64,000 nt of DNA from Streptomyces ambofaciens ATCC 23877 (GTDB lineage Bacteria > Actinomycetota > Actinomycetes > Streptomycetales > Streptomycetaceae). Both the position numbers and the translations under genes were made by a program. The notes beneath the pieces were generated by a model. That model saw only the letters and a program-made list of their open reading frames with translations, had not been told where the DNA came from and ran no database searches. Each line of letters opens with the position of its first letter. The first letter of the stretch is position 1. The stretch is from the NCBI RefSeq assembly GCF_001267885.1, contig NZ_CP012382.1:4141001-4205000 (forward strand). Direction: 5' to 3'. Below, piece by piece: positions 32,657-41,604 of this stretch.

Positions 32657-34096
32657 ATGACCACAGCGGATACCAGTACGAGCGCCGCAGCCGCGCACCC
32701 GATCCCCGTCCGGATGACCGGACGCCAGGTCGCCGCCCTGGTGGTGCTCCTGGCTTCGCAGTTCATGATGGCCGCCGACTTCTCCGTGCTGAACGTCGCG
32801 CTGCCCGAGGTCGGCACCGCCCTCGGGTTCTCCACCGGCAGCCTGCAGTGGATCTCCACCACGTTCGCCCTGTGCGCCGCCGGATGCACCCTGGTCTTCG
32901 GACGCGTCGGCGACTACGTGGGGCGCCGGCGCATCTTCACCGCCGGCATGGCCGTCCTCGCCGTCTCGTCCCTCGTCGGCGGCATCGCGGAGTCGCCCGC
33001 GATGCTGCTGACCGCCCGCACCCTCCAGGGCCTGGCCACGGCGGCCGTCACGCCCGCCGCGCTCGCGCTGCTCACCACCGCCTTCACCGAGCCCTCCCTG
33101 CGCACCCGCGCCCTCGGCCTGAACAGCGTGATGATGAGCTCCGGCTTCAGCGTCGGCGCCATCCTCGGCGGATTCCTCACCGACGTCTTCTCCTGGCGCT
33201 GGGCGTTCTTCATCAACATCCCCGTGGCCGTCGCGGCCATCCTGATCGTGCCGTTGGTCGTCGACGAGAGCCGCGCCGAGAAGCGCAGCCGGATCGACCT
33301 GCCCGGTGCCGTGCTCATCACCCTCGGCCTGTTCTCCGCGATCTACGGCGTCACCCGGGTCGGCGAGGACGGGTTCGACCTCGTCGCCGGCGCCTCCCTG
33401 GTCGCCGCCGCCGTACTGCTCGGCGTCTTCTGGGCCGTGCAGAGCCGTACCGTCGACGCCCTGGTGCCGGTGCGGGTCCTGAAGAAGCCCGACATCGCCT
33501 TCGGCAACCTGGCCGCCCTGTTCATCTTCGGCGGCGAGACCGCGCTGATCTTCTTCACCGGCCTGTACGTCCAGGACGTCCTCGGCCTGTCCTCCCTCGC
33601 CGCCGGTCTGGTGCTGCTCGGCATCGGCGTCGGCCAGATCATCGCCGGTACGGTCGGGCCGCGCATCCTCCAGCGCGTCCCTCCGCGCACGCTGCTCGGT
33701 GTCTCCCTGTTCCTCCAGGGCGCGTTCATGCTGCCCGCGCTGTGGGCGACCTCGGACACCCGCTGGCTGATCCCGCTGATCGCCACCCAGTTCGTCAACG
33801 CGTTCTTCTCCATGACGGCAGCCCTGTCCTTCATGGTCATCGCCACCTCCTCCGTCGACTCCGACATGCAGGGCATGGCGACCGGCATGGCCACCCAGAG
33901 CCAGCAGGTCGGCATCGCCATCGGCATCCCGCTGATCAGCGCGGTGTTCGCGGCCGTCATCGGGCACGGCACGGTGACGGCGGCCGAGGAACTGAGCGGT
34001 ATCCACACGGCGATCGGCGTCGCCGGCGGCTGCCAGGTCGTGGTCGGCCTGCTGCTGTGGGCGGTGCTGCGCCGCAAGACGGCCCTGCCGGGCTGA
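32657..34096 (+). CDS. MFS drug exporter, DHA2 (14-TM) type
   Basis: A 479-aa major facilitator. ADFSVLNVALPEVG (motif D1), GRVGDYVGRRRIF (motif A) and the motif C-like GLNSVMMSSGFSVGAILGG are present, with about fourteen TM helices. It is a proton-driven efflux pump for drugs or cluster product. Together with the following XRE regulator it lies at the left border of the AvrD cluster and is the obvious exporter candidate. Confidence 0.9.
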   Translation: MTTADTSTSAAAAHPIPVRMTGRQVAALVVLLASQFMMAADFSVLNVALPEVGTALGFSTGSLQWISTTFALCAAGCTLVFGRVGDYVGRRRIFTAGMAVLAVSSLVGGIAESPAMLLTARTLQGLATAAVTPAALALLTTAFTEPSLRTRALGLNSVMMSSGFSVGAILGGFLTDVFSWRWAFFINIPVAVAAILIVPLVVDESRAEKRSRIDLPGAVLITLGLFSAIYGVTRVGEDGFDLVAGASLVAAAVLLGVFWAVQSRTVDALVPVRVLKKPDIAFGNLAALFIFGGETALIFFTGLYVQDVLGLSSLAAGLVLLGIGVGQIIAGTVGPRILQRVPPRTLLGVSLFLQGAFMLPALWATSDTRWLIPLIATQFVNAFFSMTAALSFMVIATSSVDSDMQGMATGMATQSQQVGIAIGIPLISAVFAAVIGHGTVTAAEELSGIHTAIGVAGGCQVVVGLLLWAVLRRKTALPG

Positions 34097-34237
34097 GACC
34101 CGGGCAGCGGCCCCACGCGGCCGGGAAGGCGGATCCCCCGTACCGCCTCCCCGGCCGTCGTGGCATCCATCACCGCTCCTCGGGGCGGCATTGCCGATCC
34201 CGTACGGCACCTCATAATCGAAAGGGTGGAGCACATC

Positions 34238-35086
34238 GTGAACACGGACCTCGGCAGCTACCTGCGCCAGATGCGCGAGCGCGTGCGGCCCGAGCAGATG
34301 GGACTGCGCTCCAGCGGCTCCCGGCGGGTCCCGGGGCTGCGGCGCGAGGAGGTGGCCGCGCTCGCGGGAGTGAGCCAGACCTACTACACGCGGCTGGAGC
34401 AGTCGCAGACCGCGCACGCCTCGCCGCAGGTGCTGCTCTCCATCGCCCGCGCCCTGCAACTGAGCCCCGACGAGCAGGACTACCTGCTCAAGATCGGCAC
34501 GCCGGTGCAGAACCCGCACGCGCCGGCGCCGTGCGGCGACCAGGTGAGCCCGTACACGAGGATGCTGGTGGAGTCCCTCGGGAACGTGGCGGCGGCCGTG
34601 CTGAACTACCGCTGCGACATCCTCAGCTGGAACTCCCTCTACCACCGGCTGTTCGCGCCGCACATCGACTTCGAGGCCCCCGAGCGCGCCGAACAACGGC
34701 CGAACATCATCAAGATGAACTTCCTCGACGACGAGGTCCGCTCGCTGTACGCCGACTGGGCCGCGGAGTCGGAGTCGAACGTGACGTACCTGCGATTCAT
34801 CTCCGCCGACCACCGGCACGATCCGCAGCTGGCCGAGCTGATCGGTGAACTCACGATCCAGAGCGAGGAGTTCGCGGAGCTGTGGTGCCGCCAGCGGGTG
34901 TCCAACTGCATCGAGGGCACCAAGCTCTTCGACCATCCGGTCGTGGGCGAGCTGGAGTTGATGTACCAGTCCGCGGACCTTCAGGACGGCAACATCCTGA
35001 AGTTCTACCACGCCGATCCGGACTCCCCGCACGAAGCGGCACTTCGGCTGCTGACGGTGGACCTGGACTCGGTGCACCACCGCTGA
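34238..35086 (+). CDS. XRE regulator with MmyB-type ligand domain
   Basis: A 282-aa regulator. The helix-turn-helix (RVPGLRREEVAALAGVSQTYYTRLEQ) is at residues 25-80, followed by the MmyB-like ligand-binding domain (LNYRCDILSWNSLYHRLF; SNVTYLRFISADHRHDPQL; LWCRQRV). The family often sits beside SDR or MFS genes and binds fatty-acid-like ligands in known structures. GTG at 34238 has GGAG 6 nt upstream; CATAAT at 34213-34218 is a good -10. Confidence 0.9.
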   Translation: MNTDLGSYLRQMRERVRPEQMGLRSSGSRRVPGLRREEVAALAGVSQTYYTRLEQSQTAHASPQVLLSIARALQLSPDEQDYLLKIGTPVQNPHAPAPCGDQVSPYTRMLVESLGNVAAAVLNYRCDILSWNSLYHRLFAPHIDFEAPERAEQRPNIIKMNFLDDEVRSLYADWAAESESNVTYLRFISADHRHDPQLAELIGELTIQSEEFAELWCRQRVSNCIEGTKLFDHPVVGELELMYQSADLQDGNILKFYHADPDSPHEAALRLLTVDLDSVHHR

Positions 35087-35106
35087 CCCGCGCGGACGAC
35101 GGTACG

Positions 35107-35140
35107 ACCGCACCCCGGCCCGCAGGGACCGGGGTGCGGT
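35107..35140. terminator. Terminator between regulator and AvrD operon
   Basis: A 12-bp perfect stem (35107-35118 with 35129-35140, 10-nt loop) between convergent genes. Confidence 0.75.
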
Positions 35141-35152
35141 GGTTCGGCGCCG

Positions 35153-36109
35153 TCACGTCCGCCGCAGCGCCGTGACCCCCCAGGTGAAACCCGACCCGGC
35201 CGTCGCCACGATCACCAGGTCGCCGGGACCGATCCGGTCCTCCCGCTCCAGCTCCTCCAGGGCCTGGAGCGGGTCGACACCGCCGAGGTGGCCGTCGCGC
35301 TCGTACTGGAACACGCTGCGGGAGGCGTCCACCCCGAGCGCGGCCAGGTACGAGCGGTGGGTGTCCTGGTTGCCGTGCGTGACGAGGAAGTGGGCCACCT
35401 CGGCCACGCCGGCGCCGATGCCGGCGAGGACCCTGTGCGTCAGGGTGGTGAAGTTGTCCAGGAAGGCGTCACCGAGGCCGTCCTGCTTCCCGCCCCGCTC
35501 GACCTTGATCCGGCCGTCCTTGATCTCGCCGTAGTAGGAGTCCACCCACTGCGGGTCGGTGTGGTGGGCCCCGCCCAGCACCTCGTACCGGGTGGCCGCC
35601 GCGTCGGCGGTGAGCAGCACCGCGGCCGCGCCGTCCGCGAAGTTGAACAGTTCGAGGTATCCGGTGCCGTACTCGACGAGTTCGCTGAGCCGGTCCGCGA
35701 TGATCACCAGCGCGTACGGGTGCGTGCCCGCCCGCACCTGGTCGTCGGCCAGCTTCACGGCCACCATGCCGGCGTTGCAGAAGTTGGAGACCTCGTAGCA
35801 GTGCGCCTGGGTGATCCCCAGCTCGCCCGCGATCTTGGCCGCGGGCGACCAGAACGGCGTGCCCCATTCGCTGGAGCCCGCGTAGAGGACGAGGCCGATC
35901 TCCTCCAGCGGCACGGGGCTGCGGGCCAGCAGCCGGGCCGCGGCGTCCCGGCCCAGGCCCCAGGCCGTCTCGCCCTCGGCCAGCACCGAGAACTTCCCCG
36001 ACGGCAGGACCTGCCCGAGCTTGTCCAGGCCGTAGCCGGACTCCCGGGCGACCTCGTCGACGCTGCGCTTGCCACTGGGCATCGCCAGGGCGTAGTCGGC
36101 TATTCCCAC
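35153..36109 (-). CDS. CerJ-like KAS III relative (acyltransferase?)
   Basis: A 318-aa thiolase-fold protein of the KAS III group. The nucleophile is C111 (SNFCNAG) and H245 lies in LVTHGNQD. The GNT that carries the catalytic Asn of FabH is replaced by GHLGGVD (H274, D279). A Cys-His-Asp set of this type is known from CerJ, a ketosynthase-like enzyme that transfers acyl groups to a sugar hydroxyl. It may therefore acylate the product rather than condense. GTG start with GGAGGA upstream. It is the last gene of the ten-gene minus-strand operon. Confidence 0.8.
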   Translation of the reverse strand: MGIADYALAMPSGKRSVDEVARESGYGLDKLGQVLPSGKFSVLAEGETAWGLGRDAAARLLARSPVPLEEIGLVLYAGSSEWGTPFWSPAAKIAGELGITQAHCYEVSNFCNAGMVAVKLADDQVRAGTHPYALVIIADRLSELVEYGTGYLELFNFADGAAAVLLTADAAATRYEVLGGAHHTDPQWVDSYYGEIKDGRIKVERGGKQDGLGDAFLDNFTTLTHRVLAGIGAGVAEVAHFLVTHGNQDTHRSYLAALGVDASRSVFQYERDGHLGGVDPLQALEELEREDRIGPGDLVIVATAGSGFTWGVTALRRT

Positions 36110-36127
36110 GGTTCCTCCACCTGCCTG

Positions 36128-37108
36128 TCAGACGTATTCCACGACGGCGTGCGGCACATAGGGCGCCGCGAGCCGGGCCGCCTCGGTGTCGTCGAGTTCC
36201 AGTTCCAGGGCGGCCACCGCGTCCTGGAGGTGATGCGGTTTCGTCGCTCCGACGACGGGTGCGGTGACCGCCGGCTGCCGCAGCAGCCACGCCAGGGCCA
36301 CCTGTGCCATGGGCACGCCCCGCTCGGCGGCGATCTGCGCGACCACCCGGGTGACCGCGCGGTCGGCCTCCTCGGTGGGGGCGTAGAACCGGTCCTGGAC
36401 CGGATCGCCGGCCGTGCGCGCCGACTCCGTCTCCCAGTCCCGGGCGAGCCGGCCGCGGGCCAGCGGGCTCCATGGGGTGACGCCGACGCCCTCGGCCAGG
36501 CAGTACGGCAGCATCTCCCGCTCTTCCTCGCGGTTGATGAGGTTGTAGTGGTTCTGCATGCTCACGAACCGGGTCCACCCGTGCAGGTCCGCGACGTACT
36601 GCGCCTTCACGAACTGCCAGGTGTGCATCGACGACGCGCCGAGGTAGCGGACCTTTCCGGCGCGCACGACGTCGTGCAGCGCCTCCATCGTCTCCTCGAT
36701 CGGTGTGTGAGGGTCCCAGCGGTGGACGATGTAGAGGTCGATGTAGTCGGTGTCCAACCGGCGCAGGCTCGCGTCGAGTTCCCGCATGACGGCCGAGCGG
36801 GACAGGCCGCCGGAGAGCGGGTTGGCGTCGAGCTTCTCGTACACCTTCGTCGCGATCACGACGTCCTCACGGCGCGTCAGCTTCCGCAGGCCGCGGCCGA
36901 GGAACTCCTCGCTGGTGCCGAGGGAGTAGATGTTCGCGGTGTCGAAGAAGGTGATGCCGAGGTCGAGGGCCTGTGCGAGGAAGGGCAGGCTCTCCTCCTC
37001 GGGCAGCGACCAGGGGTGGGTGCCGAGGCCGGGCTCGCCGTAGCTCATGCAGCCCAGCGCGAGGCGGGACACCTTCAGGCCGGACGAGCCCAGTCGTACG
37101 TACTGCAC
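36128..37108 (-). CDS. Aldo/keto reductase (cluster, copy 1)
   Basis: A 326-aa NADP-dependent aldo/keto reductase. FFDTANIYSLGTSEE carries the catalytic Asp and Tyr, VIATKV the Lys, and IVHRWD the His; SPLARGRL is the cofactor loop. It is 18 bp upstream of the KAS III relative and probably reduces a carbonyl during product tailoring. The GTG start follows GAGGT. Confidence 0.92.
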   Translation of the reverse strand: MQYVRLGSSGLKVSRLALGCMSYGEPGLGTHPWSLPEEESLPFLAQALDLGITFFDTANIYSLGTSEEFLGRGLRKLTRREDVVIATKVYEKLDANPLSGGLSRSAVMRELDASLRRLDTDYIDLYIVHRWDPHTPIEETMEALHDVVRAGKVRYLGASSMHTWQFVKAQYVADLHGWTRFVSMQNHYNLINREEEREMLPYCLAEGVGVTPWSPLARGRLARDWETESARTAGDPVQDRFYAPTEEADRAVTRVVAQIAAERGVPMAQVALAWLLRQPAVTAPVVGATKPHHLQDAVAALELELDDTEAARLAAPYVPHAVVEYV

Positions 37109-37118
37109 GTCGGTTACC

Positions 37119-37673
37119 TCAGCCCTCGACCTCGTCCTGGACCTCGGTCAGCCGGCCCCAGGAGGCGATGCCCTCGTCCAGGGGGATGTCGAGGCTGGCG
37201 AGGTACATGGCGGTCATGGCGCTGTGGCCCGCGAGGTGGGTGACCTCGGCGATCTCGTTCTCGGAGTAGTACGTGCGCAGCCCCCAGTACGCCTCCTCGC
37301 TCGCCTTGTGGTCGACCATGCAGTCGGTGACGTAGCGGACCAGCGCGGCGCGCTCGGCCGGCAGTTCGTCGTACAGGGCGTCCTCGATCGCCTTGATCTC
37401 GGTGTCGTCCAGGCCGGCCTTCCTCGCCAGCGGGTAGTGCAGCAGGCGCTCGAACTCGCTGTCGCGCAGCTTGGCCACGCGCAGCACGATCACCTCGCGG
37501 TCCAGCAGGCTCAGCAGGCCGACCGTGAAGGTGCCGCCGAGCGCGAGGTGGGCGGCGGCCGAGTTCTTGGTCAGCAGCAGCGCGCGGGTCAGGTTGGACT
37601 CGAACTTCTCGTACACGGACCGCTGTTCGGGCGTCATGTCGGCGACTTCGGTGAGGGTGACGCGGGGGGTCAT
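37119..37673 (-). CDS. Carboxymuconolactone-decarboxylase-like protein
   Basis: A 184-aa all-helical protein of the AhpD/CMD superfamily. ALLLTKNSAAAHLALGGTF, DREVIVLRVAKLRDSEFERLLH and YYSENEIAEVTHLAGH are the family blocks. The AhpD CxxC redox pair is absent (replaced by RDSEFE), so it is more likely a decarboxylase-like or binding protein than a peroxidase. ATG at 37673 has GAGGAG upstream. Confidence 0.8.
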   Translation of the reverse strand: MTPRVTLTEVADMTPEQRSVYEKFESNLTRALLLTKNSAAAHLALGGTFTVGLLSLLDREVIVLRVAKLRDSEFERLLHYPLARKAGLDDTEIKAIEDALYDELPAERAALVRYVTDCMVDHKASEEAYWGLRTYYSENEIAEVTHLAGHSAMTAMYLASLDIPLDEGIASWGRLTEVQDEVEG

Positions 37674-37714
37674 GGAGAGCTCCTCGGAGTTCGGTAAGGG
37701 CAGGGGGTGAGTGG

Positions 37715-39277
37715 TTACGCGGGTACGGCGGTGAGGGCCGCCGGTGCCGTGTCGCGCACACGGTGGGCGAGCGCCCGGGCGACGGTGCGCACGCAGGTCT
37801 CGGGCGCGTGCGCGTCCAGCGGGACCAGGGTGTCCAGGTGGCCGTCCGGACGGACGAGCAACGCGTGCGCCGCGCGCGGGAGTCTGCCGAGCAGCGGGCC
37901 GGGCGGCCGGCCGCCGAGGTCGGCGAGCGCGGCGCCGGACGTCTCGGCGCGCACCGCGTCGACGACGCGTGTCCAGTGTTCGTGGCGGTACCGGAGCCCC
38001 GGCCACAGCAGGACCGTGAACCGGTCCACGGCGAGCACGGGCTGGGTGCTGGACCCGCGCCAGCCCAGCGGCAGCCGCTCGCCCGGCACCAGGGTGCTCC
38101 GCCTCGGCCGGGCGCCGTAGTGGGTGTCGATCTGGGCGAGCCGGGGCGCGAGCGCCTTCTCCAGGGCGCGGGTCGCGCTGCCCAGCCGGTAGACGGCGTC
38201 GCGGGCCAGGGTCCGGCGCCGGGAGGAGTACAGGCCGATCCGGGCGAGGCGGGTGGACAGCGCGGCCACCCGGTCGACGGCCGGCCTGCGCTCGGTGTCG
38301 TAGCTGTCCAGCAGCTCGGGGTGGTAGTCGCCGCGCACCACACCGGCCAGCTTCCAGCCCAGGTTGACCGCGTCCTGGATGCCGGTGTTCAGGCCCTGCG
38401 CTCCGGACGGGCTCATGGCGTGGGCCGCGTCGCCGACCAGGAAGACACGGTCGCTGCCGTACGTGCTCGCCGAGCGGACGTGCGCGGTGAAGACGCCGCT
38501 GAACCGCATCTCACCGAGGCGCCGAGCCCCGGGGACGCGTTCGGCGAGCAGTGTCTCGAAGAAGGCGCGGTCGGGGGTGTCGCCGTGGTAGCCGTCGGGC
38601 ACGCTCGCGCCGACCCGGAAGACCCCGTCACCGAGCGGCGCCAGCACCATGTTGCCGGTGCGGGTGAAGTAGTAGGCGGCTTCGCTGCTGGTCGTCTCGC
38701 CAAGGATCTCGGCGTCGGTGATCGCCAGCCGGGTCCTGAGGGTGCGGCCGGCGAACCGGAAGCCGAACGCCTCGCGGACGGCACTGTTGTACCCGTCGGC
38801 CCCGACCACGTAGTCGTAGGTACGGGACTGTTCGGTGCCGTCGGGCAGACGGAGCCGGCAGTCCACGCCGTGCGGGTGGCGGGTGCCCTCGAGGAAGGTG
38901 TGGTCGTAGTCGACGGCGCCGCCGAGTCCGGCGAGGTGCTCTTCGAGGATCGCCTCGGTGCGCCACTGCGGGATGGTGATGGCGAAGGGGTAGCCGACGC
39001 CGCGCAACCGGTCGAAGCGGACCAAGCCGACCATCTTCTTGTTCGAGTAGTAGTTCATCTGGTCGAAGTAGTGACCGCCTTCGACCAGTTTTCGGCCCAC
39101 GCCCACCCGGTCCAGCAGTTCCAGGACGCGCGGCCACAGGATGGTGGCCCGGGAGTGCGGGCTCTGCCTGCGGAGCTTGGAGACGACGTCGGCCCGGACA
39201 CCGTGCGCGAGGAGTTCGGCGGCGAGCACCATCCCCACGGGACCGGCCCCGACGACGAGGACGCGTGGTCGCTGCAT
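37715..39277 (-). CDS. FAD-dependent monooxygenase (aromatic hydroxylase type)
   Basis: A 520-aa class A flavoprotein monooxygenase: VVGAGPVGMVLAAEL (GxGxxG), VVGADGYNSAVRE (DG motif) and RVFLVGDAAHAMSP (GD motif), with a C-terminal thioredoxin-like domain ending VRPDGHLDTLVP. Typical of oxygenases that tailor polyketides. The ATG at 39277 is preferred (GGTGAG upstream); GTGs at 39289/39286 are possible. It follows the ABM gene by 15 bp. Confidence 0.92.
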   Translation of the reverse strand: MQRPRVLVVGAGPVGMVLAAELLAHGVRADVVSKLRRQSPHSRATILWPRVLELLDRVGVGRKLVEGGHYFDQMNYYSNKKMVGLVRFDRLRGVGYPFAITIPQWRTEAILEEHLAGLGGAVDYDHTFLEGTRHPHGVDCRLRLPDGTEQSRTYDYVVGADGYNSAVREAFGFRFAGRTLRTRLAITDAEILGETTSSEAAYYFTRTGNMVLAPLGDGVFRVGASVPDGYHGDTPDRAFFETLLAERVPGARRLGEMRFSGVFTAHVRSASTYGSDRVFLVGDAAHAMSPSGAQGLNTGIQDAVNLGWKLAGVVRGDYHPELLDSYDTERRPAVDRVAALSTRLARIGLYSSRRRTLARDAVYRLGSATRALEKALAPRLAQIDTHYGARPRRSTLVPGERLPLGWRGSSTQPVLAVDRFTVLLWPGLRYRHEHWTRVVDAVRAETSGAALADLGGRPPGPLLGRLPRAAHALLVRPDGHLDTLVPLDAHAPETCVRTVARALAHRVRDTAPAALTAVPA

Positions 39278-39292
39278 GTCGCTCACCACGGC

Positions 39293-39586
39293 TCAGGCAC
39301 CGAGCGCGCGCAGGCGGTGGACGTACGGCGGGCGGACGAACGAGCCCTCGGTGCGGGCCAGGAAGTCGGCTACGTACGGCTCCTTCATGTGCAGGTCGAT
39401 GGCCTCCTGGTCGGCCCAGTCCTCCACCAGCACGACGACGTCCCGGTGCTCCTCGGACCGGAAGGCGTCGAAGCGCAGCGCGCCCTCCTCCTCGCGGGTC
39501 GCGTCGCACAGCTCCTGGAACGCGGCCGTGACCGAGTCCATGCGGTCCGGCACGACGTCGAAGACGACGGTGATCTCGATGCTCAT
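39293..39586 (-). CDS. ABM-family monooxygenase
   Basis: A 97-aa antibiotic-biosynthesis-monooxygenase domain protein (MSIEITVVFDVVPDRMDSVTAAF; ALRFDAFRSEE; EDWADQEAIDLHMKEPYVADF). Such small cofactor-free oxygenases oxidise reactive intermediates in polyketide pathways, though many act as stabilisers. It overlaps the upstream phosphatase gene (ATGA). Confidence 0.88.
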   Translation of the reverse strand: MSIEITVVFDVVPDRMDSVTAAFQELCDATREEEGALRFDAFRSEEHRDVVVLVEDWADQEAIDLHMKEPYVADFLARTEGSFVRPPYVHRLRALGA

Positions 39587-40272
39587 GTGTGGGTCACTTC
39601 CTTGGCGTGGTCGACGAGGTCGACGAAGGTCACAGGTGGGGAGGGGCGGCCCGTAGCGGCGCACTCCCGCGGGTCGGCGTTCCACCGGCGCAGGGCGACC
39701 CGGGCTCGGCCCCGCGCGGTCCACTCGGCGTCCAGGCAGAGCGCGCGGCACGTGCCGACCATGAGCCGGGGCGGCTCGTCACCGGCGGCGAGCAGGGACC
39801 TGGCCAGCAGGTTCAGCACCCCGCCGTGCGCCACCACGAGGACCTGCCCCGCGGTCCGCTCCGCGGCGAGCACCTCGTGCAGTGCCGCGCAGAACCGGGT
39901 CCGCGCGGCATGGCCGCTCTCGCCGCCCGGCGGTGCGTAGCCGGGGTCGTCCAGCAGCCGTCGCAGCGTGGCGGGCCGGCTCCGGGCGAACTCGGCGCGG
40001 GACAGCCCGTCGAGACCGCCGAGATGGCGCTCGCGCAGGCCGTCGACCCGGTGGTGGGGTACGTCGAGCCGGCCCGCGGCGTACGCGGCGGTCTGGGCTG
40101 CCCGGGCCATCGGCGAGGAGTAGACCGCCGCCCAGTCGCCGGGCGGCAGCGAGCGCGCGGCCCGCTGGGCCTGCCGCACCCCCTCGTCGTTGAGCGGGAT
40201 GTCGGCCTGGCCCTGGAAACGGTCGGCGGCGTTGCGGTCGGTCTCCGCGTGCCGGAGCAGGACGACGCGCAC
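39583..40272 (-). CDS. Histidine-phosphatase family protein
   Basis: A 229-aa phosphoglycerate-mutase-like phosphatase: LLRHAETDRNAADRFQG (RHG-type motif, catalytic His), SSPMARAAQTA, GLRERHLGGLDGL, VLVVAHGGVLN. In this cluster it could dephosphorylate a sugar-phosphate-derived intermediate, as phosphatases do in butyrolactone and butenolide assembly. GTG start 3 bp after the ACP stop. Confidence 0.88.
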   Translation of the reverse strand: MRVVLLRHAETDRNAADRFQGQADIPLNDEGVRQAQRAARSLPPGDWAAVYSSPMARAAQTAAYAAGRLDVPHHRVDGLRERHLGGLDGLSRAEFARSRPATLRRLLDDPGYAPPGGESGHAARTRFCAALHEVLAAERTAGQVLVVAHGGVLNLLARSLLAAGDEPPRLMVGTCRALCLDAEWTARGRARVALRRWNADPRECAATGRPSPPVTFVDLVDHAKEVTHT

Positions 40273-40275
40273 GGC

Positions 40276-40536
40276 TCAGACGGCGCTGCCGACGGCTGCC
40301 GGGGCACCGAGGGCCTCGACGGCGCGGGCGGCTTCGTCGATGCTCTGCTGGGAGGTCAGCACTCCTTCGGCGATGGAGACGCCGAGCCGCTTCTCCAGCA
40401 GCAGCGACATCTCCAGCAGGGCCAGGGAGTCCACCGCGAGGTCCTCGAAGACGGTGCTCCGGGCGACCTCCTCCTGCGGTATCTCGAACTTTCCGGTGAG
40501 GATCTCGATGATCATCGTGGACACGGAACCGGTCAT
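40276..40536 (-). CDS. Acyl carrier protein
   Basis: An 86-aa carrier protein with the phosphopantetheine Ser at S37 (VDSLALLEM). It is a dedicated carrier for the cluster, 66 bp downstream of the FabH-type gene. The ribosome-binding site is weak (CGAGGTGCCCC). Confidence 0.92.
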   Translation of the reverse strand: MTGSVSTMIIEILTGKFEIPQEEVARSTVFEDLAVDSLALLEMSLLLEKRLGVSIAEGVLTSQQSIDEAARAVEALGAPAAVGSAV

Positions 40537-40602
40537 GGGGCACCTCGGGACGTGAGGGGTGTACAGGGAACGAGCAGGCCGCGACGGTGGGGCCTGTCGG
40601 GT

Positions 40603-41604
40603 TCAGCCGATCGGCAGATCGGGCCAGACGAGGGTGGCCGAGCCCCAGGTGGCGCCGCCGCCGAACGCGGTCAGCAGCACCCGGTCGCCGGCCGTGAGGG
40701 TGCCGTCGGCCAGGCCGTCGGCGAGGGCGAGCGGGATGGAGGCGGCGGAGGTGTTGCCGACGCGCTCGATGTTGAGCACGGCGCGCTCCGGCGGCAGCCC
40801 GAGCTGTTCGGCCACGGCGTGGATGATGCGGGTGTTGGCCTGGTGGCCCACGAGCCGGTCGACGTCCGCGACCTCCCAGCCGGTGCGGGCCAGGGCCGTG
40901 CGCGAGGACTCCGCCATCCGGCGCACCGCGGCGAAGAACACGGACTTGCCGTCCATCCGGAAGTACCGGTCCTCCGGGCGGGGGACCCCGCCCCGGGACC
41001 GCTCCTCGGCTCCGCCGCCGCGCACCGTGATCAGGTCCGCCATCGAGCCGTCGCTGCCGAGGTGGACGTCCAGGACCGCACCCGGCTCGGTGCGCTCACC
41101 GGACCGCAGCAGTACCGCGCCCGCCCCGTCGCCGAAGATCACGGACGTGGTGCGGTCCGCCGGGTCCAGGATGGTGCTGAAGGACTCGGCGCCGACGACC
41201 AGCACCCGCTCGGCGAAGCCCGCGGTGACGGCGGCGGCGCCGGCCTGGAGCGCGTAGACGAAGCCGGAGCACACGGCCGCGACGTCGTACGCCGGTACGC
41301 CGGTCAGGCCCAGGCGGGCGGCCACGGCCGGCGCCGTCGCCGGGCACGGGCGGTCCGGCGTGGTGGTGGCGACGATCACCAGGTCGGCGCCGTCGGCACC
41401 GGCGTTCTTCAGGGCCCGCCCGCCGGCCTCGACGGCCAGGTCGCCGGTGCTGGTGCCCGGGTCGACGACATGGCGCGCGGCGATGCCGGTCCGGGTGCGG
41501 ATCCAGGCGTCGGACGTGTCCAGGCGCCGGGACAGCTCCTCGTTGGTCACCACGCGCGGGGGCACGTAGCCGCCCACGCCGGCGAGTACGGCGGCCCGGG
41601 TCAT
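40603..41604 (-). CDS. FabH-type KAS III
   Basis: A 333-aa beta-ketoacyl-ACP synthase III with the full Cys-His-Asn triad: C112 (AAVCSGFVYAL), His in GHQANTRI and Asn in RVGNTSAAS. It would start an acyl chain by condensing an acyl-CoA with malonyl-ACP, giving a beta-ketoacyl-ACP. Its start overlaps the AvrD stop (ATGA), so the beta-ketoacyl donor and AvrD are made together. Confidence 0.95.
   Translation of the reverse strand: MTRAAVLAGVGGYVPPRVVTNEELSRRLDTSDAWIRTRTGIAARHVVDPGTSTGDLAVEAGGRALKNAGADGADLVIVATTTPDRPCPATAPAVAARLGLTGVPAYDVAAVCSGFVYALQAGAAAVTAGFAERVLVVGAESFSTILDPADRTTSVIFGDGAGAVLLRSGERTEPGAVLDVHLGSDGSMADLITVRGGGAEERSRGGVPRPEDRYFRMDGKSVFFAAVRRMAESSRTALARTGWEVADVDRLVGHQANTRIIHAVAEQLGLPPERAVLNIERVGNTSAASIPLALADGLADGTLTAGDRVLLTAFGGGATWGSATLVWPDLPIG

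Noticed and set aside
37119..37673. AhpD alkylhydroperoxidase
   Set aside because: The CxxC redox pair is absent.
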